The translations under genes and the position numbers were made by a program. From positions 1 through 20,982 of the forward strand of contig JAJJLU010000062.1 in NCBI GenBank assembly GCA_023807065.1: DNA of 20,982 nt, in the 5' to 3' direction. The stretch's first letter is position 1, and every line of letters starts with the position of its first letter. Below the pieces are notes generated by a model that saw only the letters and a program-made list of their open reading frames with translations, did no database searches and was not told the DNA's origin. Positions 1 through 8,320 of this stretch are shown one piece after another. This stretch comes from Isotricha intestinalis. Taxonomy: Eukaryota > Ciliophora > Litostomatea > Vestibuliferida > Isotrichidae.

Positions 1-46
1 CCCAATCCCCAATCCCCAATCCCCAATCCCCCAATCCCCAATCCCC
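1..46. repeat. Left telomere, CCCCAAT repeats
   Basis: Seven AAT spacers separate C-runs of four, starting with a partial unit CCC. One unit, at 28-32, has five Cs instead of four. The strand is C-rich 5'->3', as expected at a left chromosome end. The matching G-rich array closes the window, so both ends are capped. The repeat differs from the CCCCAA of Tetrahymena and the CCCCAAAA of spirotrichs. The first coding start lies only 140 bp inside. Confidence 0.97.
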
Positions 47-185
47 ACATAAAACTTTTAAAGTTTATAAAACAAATTATTTAATAAATTAAAAAAAAGA
101 AATTTTTATATTATTAAAAAATTAAAAATTAATTCATAAAAATAAATATATTAAATTAAATATATTAAAATAATTTAAACTAAAA

Positions 186-785
186 ATGAAATCTAATTTT
201 AAATTAATCTTAATAATATCAAATTTATTATACAAAATATTATCAGTTCAATTTGGATTTAAAATTCCAATAAATGAAAAATATTGTGTAGGAGAATATT
301 TAACAGAAGACACAGTAGCATTATTTAGTTTTTCTTCAACAACTTCAAGATACGATTATCAAGTTTTTGATCCAAAAAATAAAATATTACACAGTAAATC
401 AGGAGATAGAGAAATAAAATTATCATTGACTGCAACAGAATCAGGAAATCATCAAATATGTATTTTTAATAAAGATAGAAAAGAAATTCAAATTGAATTT
501 GAATTTTTAAGTGGAATTCAAGCAAGAGATTATACTGATATTGCTAGAGAAAGTAATTTAAAACCTATTGAAAATTCTGTTAAAAAAGTTGAAGATACTA
601 TAAATTTATTAATTAAAGATTTAAATTCTGTTGCTAAAGAAGAAGATAGAAGTTTAGCTGTTAATGATAATATTAGTAGTAATATTATTTCTTTTTCTTT
701 AATTACTTTAGTTGCTATTATTGTTATTGGAGCTGTTGAAACTCTGTTTTTAAAAAGATATTTACATAAAAGAAAAATTATTTAA
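186..785 (+). CDS. p24/TMED (EMP24/GOLD) family cargo receptor-like protein
   Basis: 199 residues with the full p24 layout. A signal peptide covers about residues 1-21. A GOLD-type beta domain covers about 25-110 with the paired cysteines Cys34 (KYCVGEYL) and Cys92 (SGNHQICIFN) that form the family disulfide. A helical stretch follows at about 115-160, then one membrane span at about 167-188 and a short cytosolic tail. The tail ends KRKII, with lysines at -3 and -5, a KxKxx signal for COPI-dependent retrieval. p24 proteins cycle between ER and Golgi, help package cargo such as GPI-anchored proteins, and bind COPI/COPII coats. Length is typical of the family. The ATG at 186 is preceded by A-rich sequence, and the stop is TAA, 65 bp from the convergent stop of the next gene. 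Confidence 0.85.
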   Translation: MKSNFKLILIISNLLYKILSVQFGFKIPINEKYCVGEYLTEDTVALFSFSSTTSRYDYQVFDPKNKILHSKSGDREIKLSLTATESGNHQICIFNKDRKEIQIEFEFLSGIQARDYTDIARESNLKPIENSVKKVEDTINLLIKDLNSVAKEEDRSLAVNDNISSNIISFSLITLVAIIVIGAVETLFLKRYLHKRKII

Positions 786-850
786 ATTTATATTTTTTAA
801 AAATTATAAAATATTATTATTTATAAAATTCAATTTTTTCTTTTTAGACT

Positions 851-2881
851 TTATATATAATTTTTTAAAATTAAGGAATCGTTTATTCTTTCAGTTCCAA
901 AAATATATTCGATTTTTGAAAGAGATAATTTATACATAATTTGATTTAAATTTTTATTATCTTCTTCTTTTTTTATATCATTTACAATTCCTATAATAAA
1001 AAATAATTTTTTTTCTATAATTTTTTTTATTTTTTCATCTAAACTTTCTTTATTTAAAATATATTGACATAAAGATTGAGAATAATTATTTTCTAAGATT
1101 AAACCATAATAATTTCCAGATTTTGGGAATAAAATAATTCTATTACCTTTATTTATTTTAGAAATATTAACTATATTATTATTATTAATAATATTATAGT
1201 AACTCAATAAATCTTCATTTTTCAGAGAAATTTTATTATATAATTCAAAATAATTATTTATTTCATTATTTTTAATTGAAAGAATAGAATTGTAATAATT
1301 AAAAAATGTTTTATTTATGATAAATAATTCTTTAATAGAATTATTTAATGGATAATTTTTTTTAAAAATATTTTCAAAATTTTCATTTATTTTAATAATA
1401 TCTTTTTTTAATTCTAATAAATTATTTTTATTTAAAGTTAATTCTTCTTTTAACTTCAGAATTTCTTTTTGTGAATTTAAATTAATATGATTTAATTCAA
1501 AAATTCTTTCATTTAATTTTGTTTGTAAATTATCATTTTCATGATTTTTAACTGAAATATTTTGATAATAATTATCTCCAAAAATATCAATGTTTATTTT
1601 AATATCAGGCCATTCAAAAAAATTTTTAATATCATTATTATAATGAATATAATCATTATTTTTATTTTCAAAAGATAATTCTTCAATAAATTTATTTCTT
1701 AAGGCATTTTCATTTTTAATTTCTTTTTTAATTTTTTCAATTTCAAATTTCAAATTTTGTAAAAAATTAATTCGTCTTTTATATTCATGAAAATATATTT
1801 TATAATTATCTTCTTCTTGAATATCTAAAAATAATATATTAATATTTTTATCAATTTTTTCTAATACATCTATATAAGATAATAATTTTGAATCCATTCT
1901 TTTCAATGAATTTATAATTGAAAAAATCTGTGAAGAATATGAAAAATATTCTTTTGTAATATTTTGAATTATAAATTCTTTTATTTTTTTAAAAAGTTTT
2001 TTACTTTGATTACTTATAAAAGAAAACTCATCTTCTAATAATTTATTGTTTTTTTCTTTAATTTCTTTATTTTTATTATTTAATTCAATGTATTCTTTTT
2101 TCATTTCTTCAATATTTTTATTATTAATAATATCTTCAAAATTTTGTAAATTCTTTTCTTCAATTATCTTTTTTATTTCATTATAATTATGTTGAATTCT
2201 AAATATTTTTTCTTTTATTGAACCGAAATTTTTTATTATCTTTTCTTTTAAACATTTAATTTTTCTTTCATTGAATAAATTATCAAATATAATTTTTTCT
2301 TCTGAAGTTTTTAAAGATAATTTAAATAAATTTAAACAATAATATTTTGATTGTAAAGAAATAATTTGAGAAGAAATGAAATTAAATTTGATTTCAAAGT
2401 TATTATAAATATTTTCTGTTTCTTTTATTTTATTATTTAAATAATTTAATAAATATTTTATCGAATTTGAAATATTAAATATATTATTATTAATCAAATT
2501 ATTTATCATTTCTAAATTATAATTAATTGATGAATCTACTCTATAAAATAAATTATTTTCTTCTGATATTTCTTCTTCAAACATAAAAGAAGAAGAAATT
2601 AAATTATTTGATTTTTCTTTATAAATATTCAAAAAAAATTGTTTAAAAATTTCAAACCTTTCATTAATAGAATAAACATAAATAATACTTTTATTATTCA
2701 AAAGAGAATTTATTCTATCAGTGTATTCAAATAAATTTAATTTATTAATATCTAATAATTGAACATCGAATTTTGTCACTCCAATTTTTTTAAAAACTGA
2801 ATCAATTTCATTTAAAATATTATTACTGTTATTGAATGAAATATTAATTTTTTCACCAATTTCAGAAAAAATAACACTCAT
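851..2881 (-). CDS. ATG11/FIP200-like coiled-coil protein (autophagy scaffold candidate)
   Basis: 676 residues. The first ~75 resemble the ubiquitin-like N-terminus of FIP200/ATG11: a helix, then DVQLLDINKLNLF, then IIYVYSINE, matching the family's 'QxLL..G' and 'IFLFNKE' strands. Residues about 150-500 are Lys/Glu/Asn-rich coiled coil. The last ~100 residues (about 573-668) look like the ATG11/FIP200 claw: a GNRIILFP strand, a YYGLILENN strand, CQYILNKES (compare the claw's 'yFLh.ES'), FIIGIVNDI (compare 'wvlGkv'), then a terminal YKLSLSKIEYIF strand. ATG11/FIP200 scaffolds the ATG1/ULK1 kinase complex and binds cargo receptors through the claw. The call rests on the order of motifs at both ends, not on strong identity. 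The protein is shorter than human FIP200. It is divergent from the next gene, with 68 bp between the starts. Confidence 0.5.
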   Translation of the reverse strand: MSVIFSEIGEKINISFNNSNNILNEIDSVFKKIGVTKFDVQLLDINKLNLFEYTDRINSLLNNKSIIYVYSINERFEIFKQFFLNIYKEKSNNLISSSFMFEEEISEENNLFYRVDSSINYNLEMINNLINNNIFNISNSIKYLLNYLNNKIKETENIYNNFEIKFNFISSQIISLQSKYYCLNLFKLSLKTSEEKIIFDNLFNERKIKCLKEKIIKNFGSIKEKIFRIQHNYNEIKKIIEEKNLQNFEDIINNKNIEEMKKEYIELNNKNKEIKEKNNKLLEDEFSFISNQSKKLFKKIKEFIIQNITKEYFSYSSQIFSIINSLKRMDSKLLSYIDVLEKIDKNINILFLDIQEEDNYKIYFHEYKRRINFLQNLKFEIEKIKKEIKNENALRNKFIEELSFENKNNDYIHYNNDIKNFFEWPDIKINIDIFGDNYYQNISVKNHENDNLQTKLNERIFELNHINLNSQKEILKLKEELTLNKNNLLELKKDIIKINENFENIFKKNYPLNNSIKELFIINKTFFNYYNSILSIKNNEINNYFELYNKISLKNEDLLSYYNIINNNNIVNISKINKGNRIILFPKSGNYYGLILENNYSQSLCQYILNKESLDEKIKKIIEKKLFFIIGIVNDIKKEEDNKNLNQIMYKLSLSKIEYIFGTERINDSLILKNYI

Positions 2882-2949
2882 TTTTTTTAATTTAAATAAT
2901 TAAAACACAATTATTTAATTCATTAAAAATGATATTTTAAATTCAAATA
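2882..2949. promoter_or_regulatory. Compact bidirectional promoter region
   Basis: Only 68 bp separate the start codons of two divergent genes (ATG11-like on minus, lysine-rich protein on plus). Promoter and 5' leader of both must lie here or overlap the coding regions. The stretch is almost purely A+T. I see no diagnostic motif, so the assignment rests on geometry only. Confidence 0.45.
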
Positions 2950-3891
2950 ATGATAAATGATTATAGATTAAAATTAAATAGAGAACAACAAGAAACAATA
3001 AATGAAATTATAGAGAGATATAATTTTACAGATTTTGAAGATGAAAATAATTTATTTATTCTTTTTGATGAATTTTATAAAAAATTTGGAACATTTTCAA
3101 TTTTTGCTAAATCATCAAATAAGAAATATATAGAAGCAATAAAAAGAGTTAAATCAGAAAATGAAAAAAAGAAAAAATCACAACACTATTTATTAAATAT
3201 AAATCAAAATCTAATTAAGACCGATTTTATAAATAATTCTTTAAATAAAACTTCAACATTATATGAGAATGAAAATGATAATGATTTAAAATATACAAAT
3301 TATAAAATTTTAAATACAAAAAAAAATATAGAAAAAGAAATACATGATTTAGCATATAAATTAGAATTTACAAGAGCAAAAGAAATGGAATTTTATAATA
3401 AAAGAAGTAAAAAATGGGAACAAAAAAAAGAAACAGATAATATAAAATTTAATTTAAATGATAAAGAAGATAAAAAAAAAGATAAAAAATTACAAGAATT
3501 ATTTATAGGAACAACATTAAGAGATTTATCAATTCCGAATGAACAATTTAAAAAATTATTATATTTAATGAAAAATAAAAAGCAAAATGAATATGAAAAA
3601 GATCCATATATAATGGATTATAAAATAGATATAAGAAATATATATCATTCAAATAAAACTTGGGAATCACAAAATAAAATAAATATAGGTGGTTCTCAAT
3701 TTACAAGAACTTCTCTTAATGATGCTCAAGAATTAAAAAGAGAATTACAAAATATTGAAAAACCAAAAAAAATAATTATTGAACCTACTGAATATGGTTC
3801 AGAAAATACTAATGATTATGAATATTCTAGAGCTTGGAAAGATTTTGAATTTGATTTAGATAAATTTATTAAAGATCAATATAATGGATAA
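2950..3891 (+). CDS. Hypothetical lysine-rich, highly charged protein
   Basis: 313 residues that I do not recognise. Residues 1-75 look folded: a helix (REQQETINEIIERY), an acidic turn, then FILFDEFYKKFGTFSIFAKSSNKKYIEAIKRV. About 75-135 is Asn/Lys-rich linker. About 120-165 is a probable helix or coiled coil (EKEIHDLAYKLEFTRAKEMEF). A basic/acidic run and a short predicted helix near 195-215 follow. The C-terminal third carries a GGSQFTRTSLNDAQELKREL segment. There is no signal peptide and no membrane span, so it is probably a soluble intracellular protein. Coding is supported by length, typical codon use (GAA, AAA, GAT, AAT) and a clean ATG 68 bp from the divergent neighbour. The next gene starts 106 bp downstream on the same strand. 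Confidence 0.75.
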   Translation: MINDYRLKLNREQQETINEIIERYNFTDFEDENNLFILFDEFYKKFGTFSIFAKSSNKKYIEAIKRVKSENEKKKKSQHYLLNINQNLIKTDFINNSLNKTSTLYENENDNDLKYTNYKILNTKKNIEKEIHDLAYKLEFTRAKEMEFYNKRSKKWEQKKETDNIKFNLNDKEDKKKDKKLQELFIGTTLRDLSIPNEQFKKLLYLMKNKKQNEYEKDPYIMDYKIDIRNIYHSNKTWESQNKINIGGSQFTRTSLNDAQELKRELQNIEKPKKIIIEPTEYGSENTNDYEYSRAWKDFEFDLDKFIKDQYNG

Positions 3892-3996
3892 TTTCTTATT
3901 ATTTTAATTAAAGTAATATTTTTTTTGAGAATTTATTGTATTTGAAATTTTAAATTGTATTTTATTACTTTATAAAGAAATTTTATATTATAATAA

Positions 3997-4983
3997 ATGG
4001 AAAAAAATAATTTTAATTTTTCAGAGTCAGATTTATTGTTAAAAAAATTTGCAAAAAAAAAAAATTATTGTCCAAACTATTATTTTTGGAATAAGAAAGA
4101 TAATAAAATTCCAGATGAACATAATTTTGAAAAATTATTCCCAATATTTACTTCCTTTTGTCAAAATATAGATTATTTATTTTCCTTAAAAGTAAAAGAA
4201 AAATTCGAAGAAAAAAAAAAAAAAAACTACTTAAATAACGAAATAAAAGAATATATAGAATTTGAAGTTTTAAACCATGAAAAAGAAATAATAAATTTTA
4301 TTGGAAGCTTTTGGCAACAATTAAAAATAGAAGTAAAAAGACATACTTCAATTTTTTTTTATATGGTAAATGACTATATAACAGAAAAAAAGATAAGTGA
4401 ATATGATAAAAATATTTTATTTTGGACAATATTATTTCATGATATTGGGAAATTTCAAAAAATGAATAAATATTTTGAAGAAAAATTTCCTATTTATTTA
4501 GGTCTAGATAAAACACATCCATTTAAAAGTATAATCATTTTTATACAAAGTTTAATTAAAAATGATTTAATATTTTTCAAAGATGAAAATTCTAAAAAAG
4601 AATTTTTAGATTTTTATGAAAATAAATTTACAGATGCAATATATAAATCTTATGAAAATAACATTAGTTTTAATAATTTTGAAAATATTGAAAAATTTTT
4701 AATGAATTTAAAATTAAATAAAGAAAATGAATGGATTTATGAAATTAGTGTATTAATTATATTTCATCAAAGTTTACCTAATAATGATTATAATATGAAT
4801 AATCCTTTACTTGATGAAAAATATATAATTCAATTTTTTGATATTAGATTATTGGAATTAATGAGAATAATAATGATATATGATTCATTTAGTCATTCTT
4901 TATTTCAAAAAAGTTGTTGGATAAGTCAAATTAATAAACATATTGATATAATCAGAGAAACATTATTTAATATGAAAAAATAA
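3997..4983 (+). CDS. HD-domain protein (metal-dependent phosphohydrolase-like)
   Basis: 328 residues. The HD signature is visible in order: His116 (VKRHTS), the His148-Asp149 pair in ILFHDIGKFQK, His174 (KTHPFKS), His257 (IIFHQS) and Asp296 (IYDSF). That order (H...HD...H...H...D) matches HD/HD-GYP-type metal phosphohydrolases, where these residues hold one or two divalent metals and cleave phosphomonoester or phosphodiester bonds, often in nucleotides. All metal ligands seem present, so activity is plausible. The N-terminal ~100 residues are charged and unassigned. There is no signal peptide or membrane span. The substrate cannot be read from the sequence. The start ATG is preceded by TATAATAA and the stop is TAA. 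Confidence 0.7.
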   Translation: MEKNNFNFSESDLLLKKFAKKKNYCPNYYFWNKKDNKIPDEHNFEKLFPIFTSFCQNIDYLFSLKVKEKFEEKKKKNYLNNEIKEYIEFEVLNHEKEIINFIGSFWQQLKIEVKRHTSIFFYMVNDYITEKKISEYDKNILFWTILFHDIGKFQKMNKYFEEKFPIYLGLDKTHPFKSIIIFIQSLIKNDLIFFKDENSKKEFLDFYENKFTDAIYKSYENNISFNNFENIEKFLMNLKLNKENEWIYEISVLIIFHQSLPNNDYNMNNPLLDEKYIIQFFDIRLLELMRIIMIYDSFSHSLFQKSCWISQINKHIDIIRETLFNMKK

Positions 4984-5226
4984 TGATTCTTTTATTTTTT
5001 TCACTTTTTTATTAATTATAAAAAAAAATCATTAATAAACATGAGATTTCTATTTTTTATTTTTTAAAAATAAAGAATAATATTCTTTACTGTTTTATAG
5101 TGAAATTTAGTTATGAGAATAAAAGTTTTTTCATAAATTAATTTATTAGATATTTTGATTTATTATTAAATCAAAAGATTTTTTAAATTTGAATACGAAA
5201 ATTTAATAAATAAAAAATAAAATAAA

Positions 5227-7956
5227 ATGAATCCTAAAAACATTTATAAAAATAAAATTGATAATCATAAAAAGAAAAAAGAAAAAGAAAATGAAAGTAA
5301 GGAAGAATATGAATATGAAAAATTAAATGATATTGTAATTAAAAATAATCCACCAGATTTATTTCCAAATGATTTTTGTTTAGAAAATGATTTAATTGAA
5401 CAAAATAGAGAAATAGTAAATATTGATATTTCAAAAAATCAAAAAGAAAACTATCAAAAAGTAAAACAGGAAATAAAGAAAGAAATAAAATTAAATCAAA
5501 AAGAAAATATAAATTCAGAAAGTGTATTTAATAATTCAATTAATTTTAGTATAAAATTAGAAAATAAAATTCAAGATCTTGATGTTGAAAATAATTCTAT
5601 TAATAACACAAATAAAATTTCTTTTATAAAAATAAATCCAAAATTACCAATAGTAATAGTATATCATATAGGAAATGAGTATTTAGTTCCTATGTATTTA
5701 ATTGAAGAAAAAAGTTATTTAATTAAATTAAAATATTTAGATTCAGAAACAGAAATAATAAAAAAAAAAGAAGATTTAAGTTATTCTTCAATTGATACTT
5801 TAATTCCTTTTGGAAATTTAGTTGATTTAAAAAGTGAAAGTAAATTATTAATTTTAAAAAACCTTCAATTTAGAATAAATTCAAATCAACCTTATATTTT
5901 TATCAATAAAATGTTAATGTTATTAAATTATAAATATAACAAAAATAATAATAAAGAAAGAGATTTTTTTTTTCGAGAATTTATTTTTTCAGAAGAAAAT
6001 AAATTTAATTTATTTTTAAGCAATGGAAATTCTCCTGAATTAATTTTGAAAAAATTTATTGAATATAATAATTATCATACTTACTCTAGAGAATTATTTT
6101 TAATTGAATCAACAATTAAATTTATTGAAATAGTTAAAACTAAAATTTTATTTATATATAAATCTTCTTTAGGTTTTGAAATTATTCCACTTTTATCAAT
6201 GAATAAGAAGAAAAATATATTATATTCAAAAAATTTTATTTTATCAGAAATGAATTCTAATAATAATAATTTAGAAAAAGAAATTAAATTAAACGTTCCT
6301 GAAAAAATAATATCTAAAATTTTTTCTAATAATTCAGTTAAGGAAATATTTAAAATTTTTTGTTTTAATGATTCTAATAATATTATTATTATTAATAAAA
6401 TTTATAATATTTTATTAGGTAATAAAGAGGAATTTAAAAATAGTTTAAATTTATTTATATTAGCTTATATAATTTGTAACTATAAAGAAATTGGTAAAGA
6501 ATATTTACTAAATTCAAAATATCATGAAAATAAAATTATGATGAAAGCAAAAGTTTTTATGAATATTTTAAAAGAAGATAATATGGTTTTTTTTTCTAAT
6601 ATAATTTTACTTATTTTAATCAAATATATTACTCTTATAATAAATGTTAAATTAAAAAGATATAAAACAAGTAATAAGAATTCATTATTTATTTTTTTTA
6701 ATGAATTTCAAAAAAAAGAGAATGAAAAAATATTAAATGCTTTAATTATGAAAAGAATAAACTTAAGTTATAAAATAGGAGAAGATTTTAAAGAAGATGA
6801 TTTTATTGGAAATTATTTATATAAATATTATAATGAAAATATAAATCAATTCATTGAAAGTTTAACAGATAATGAAAAAACTTTTGTAAATATTATTCAA
6901 GATAATTTTGATTTAGATTTTCTAAACCAAAATAAATTAAATAATAAAGAAAAGGAAAATTTAATAGATATATTTCAAGTTTTCTTTGATGATTCGATTA
7001 ATTCTATAAAAAAGATAGAAATGAAAAATTTGAATAATATTAAACAAATAGTAAATTATGATTTCCCAAATGAAAATTATAATGAATTTCTTTCAAACAA
7101 AGAATCAATATTTCATTTTTTTAAAACAACAAATATTATAGATTTTATTCAATTATATAAAAAACAGAAAAATTATTTTAGAGAATATTCAATTAAAAAT
7201 TTTTTTCATTATTTTCTTCCAATTTTATCTGATATTGATAAATCATTTCATCAAAATAAAATTGATGAATATTTAAAAAAAATAAATAATTATTTGAAGG
7301 AATTACAAAGTTACCAAAAAATAAATGAAAAATTTTCAATCAAAAATGAATATATTTATTTAAATTTTAAAATATTTGAAATTTTAATGATTCTTTTATT
7401 TAATGTATATGAAGAAAAAGCAAAAATTATTCAAAAGTGTTTTTTAAGAAAATATTTAAAAAATGGAATTTTTAATAATATCAAATTAAAAATTATAAAA
7501 ATTCAAAGGGCTTTTAAACTTTTTATAATTAATAAATATAAAAAAAAACCAAATAGTGAAACAATAGAGTTTTTATTAAAAAAATATAAAGGAAATGATC
7601 CTATGTTAATATTATTTTTTATTAATTCTAAAAAAGCAATAAAAAATTTATCAAAAGAAAATTTAAAATTGAAAGAAAAATTAAAGTCTTCCAGTTTCAA
7701 TAAAAAGAAAGTTCAAGAAAAAAATCCTTTCAATTTAAATAAAAGAAATAGTAATTCAAATAGACACAATAATTCAAGTAATAAAGAAGAAATTCAAAAT
7801 TTAAAGTTACAATTAAACGAAACAAAAACAAAATATAAAGAACAAGTAGGAATAATAATGGAATATGAAAGAAGAATGAAAAATTTTATTCAATCTGTGA
7901 ATTCAAATCAACAAGTCAAAGATATATTTATAAAAAATGGAATACAAATAAATTAA
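5227..7956 (+). CDS. Highly divergent myosin with degenerate motor domain and two IQ motifs
   Basis: 909 residues. After a charged, disordered N-terminus (1-130), segments follow myosin heavy-chain order. About 160-240 has an SH3-like strand set, then SKLLILKNLQFRINSNQPYI, matching the 'vL.NL..Ry....IYTY.g..lvavNPy' block. About 262-281 (LFLSNGNSPELILKKFIEY) sits where the P-loop GESGAGKT and following helix belong. About 293-322 matches the 'LEAFGNAKT..N.NSSRFGK' switch I block. About 391-411 (KIYNILLGNKEEFKNSL) matches 'FyqLLaG'. About 487-515 (FIFFNEFQKK...) replaces the switch II 'DI.GFE' block. About 635-667 (TNIIDFIQLYKKQKNYF...) matches the converter entry 'ngvLe.iRi.r.gfp.R..y..F'. 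Two IQ-like motifs (IIQKCFLRKYLK at 734-745; KIQRAFKLFIINKYK at 758-772) and a coiled coil (about 800-885) end it. P-loop Gly/Lys/Thr and the key switch residues are absent, so ATPase activity is unlikely. It may be a calmodulin-binding scaffold. Confidence 0.62.
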   Translation: MNPKNIYKNKIDNHKKKKEKENESKEEYEYEKLNDIVIKNNPPDLFPNDFCLENDLIEQNREIVNIDISKNQKENYQKVKQEIKKEIKLNQKENINSESVFNNSINFSIKLENKIQDLDVENNSINNTNKISFIKINPKLPIVIVYHIGNEYLVPMYLIEEKSYLIKLKYLDSETEIIKKKEDLSYSSIDTLIPFGNLVDLKSESKLLILKNLQFRINSNQPYIFINKMLMLLNYKYNKNNNKERDFFFREFIFSEENKFNLFLSNGNSPELILKKFIEYNNYHTYSRELFLIESTIKFIEIVKTKILFIYKSSLGFEIIPLLSMNKKKNILYSKNFILSEMNSNNNNLEKEIKLNVPEKIISKIFSNNSVKEIFKIFCFNDSNNIIIINKIYNILLGNKEEFKNSLNLFILAYIICNYKEIGKEYLLNSKYHENKIMMKAKVFMNILKEDNMVFFSNIILLILIKYITLIINVKLKRYKTSNKNSLFIFFNEFQKKENEKILNALIMKRINLSYKIGEDFKEDDFIGNYLYKYYNENINQFIESLTDNEKTFVNIIQDNFDLDFLNQNKLNNKEKENLIDIFQVFFDDSINSIKKIEMKNLNNIKQIVNYDFPNENYNEFLSNKESIFHFFKTTNIIDFIQLYKKQKNYFREYSIKNFFHYFLPILSDIDKSFHQNKIDEYLKKINNYLKELQSYQKINEKFSIKNEYIYLNFKIFEILMILLFNVYEEKAKIIQKCFLRKYLKNGIFNNIKLKIIKIQRAFKLFIINKYKKKPNSETIEFLLKKYKGNDPMLILFFINSKKAIKNLSKENLKLKEKLKSSSFNKKKVQEKNPFNLNKRNSNSNRHNNSSNKEEIQNLKLQLNETKTKYKEQVGIIMEYERRMKNFIQSVNSNQQVKDIFIKNGIQIN

Positions 7957-8320
7957 TTATAAGAAATTTAATTATTAAAACCTAAATAAAAATAATATTA
8001 AATTTAAATAACATTTATAAACTAATATAAATAAATATAATTTTTTTTCTTAAAAACTAAGATAAAATCTTTTCAATCAAGATCTGTCATCATTCAATGA
8101 TTCAGCTTAACTTTTTAAAGAACAACATTTATTCAATTAAAAAATATTAGATGAATTTTAATCATTATTTTCAATACAATAACTTATTCTTTTTTTCTTA
8201 GGGTTTTTTTTTGAATTCTTTGAATGATTTGAAATTATATTAAAATTATGTACAATAATTATAAAAAAAAAAATTGAATATTCTGAAAAAAATATTAAAA
8301 TAGTTTTACCTAATAAAATC
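7957..8320. other. Intergenic region between convergent genes
   Basis: 364 bp between the stop codons of the myosin-like gene and the minus-strand DUF3160 gene. It is A+T-rich with poly-T and poly-A runs. I see no reading frame, RNA gene or significant repeat; it presumably holds the two 3' UTRs. Confidence 0.6.

Noticed and set aside
5071..5089. Perfect 9-bp palindrome (TAAAGAATA-A-TATTCTTTA) between the HD and myosin-like genes
   Set aside because: In such A/T-rich DNA a palindrome of this size is expected by chance about once per window; no other evidence for a site.
7503..7700. Minus-strand frame inside the myosin-like gene
   Set aside because: Shadow of the plus-strand gene; Phe/Lys-rich antisense of Lys/Glu codons.
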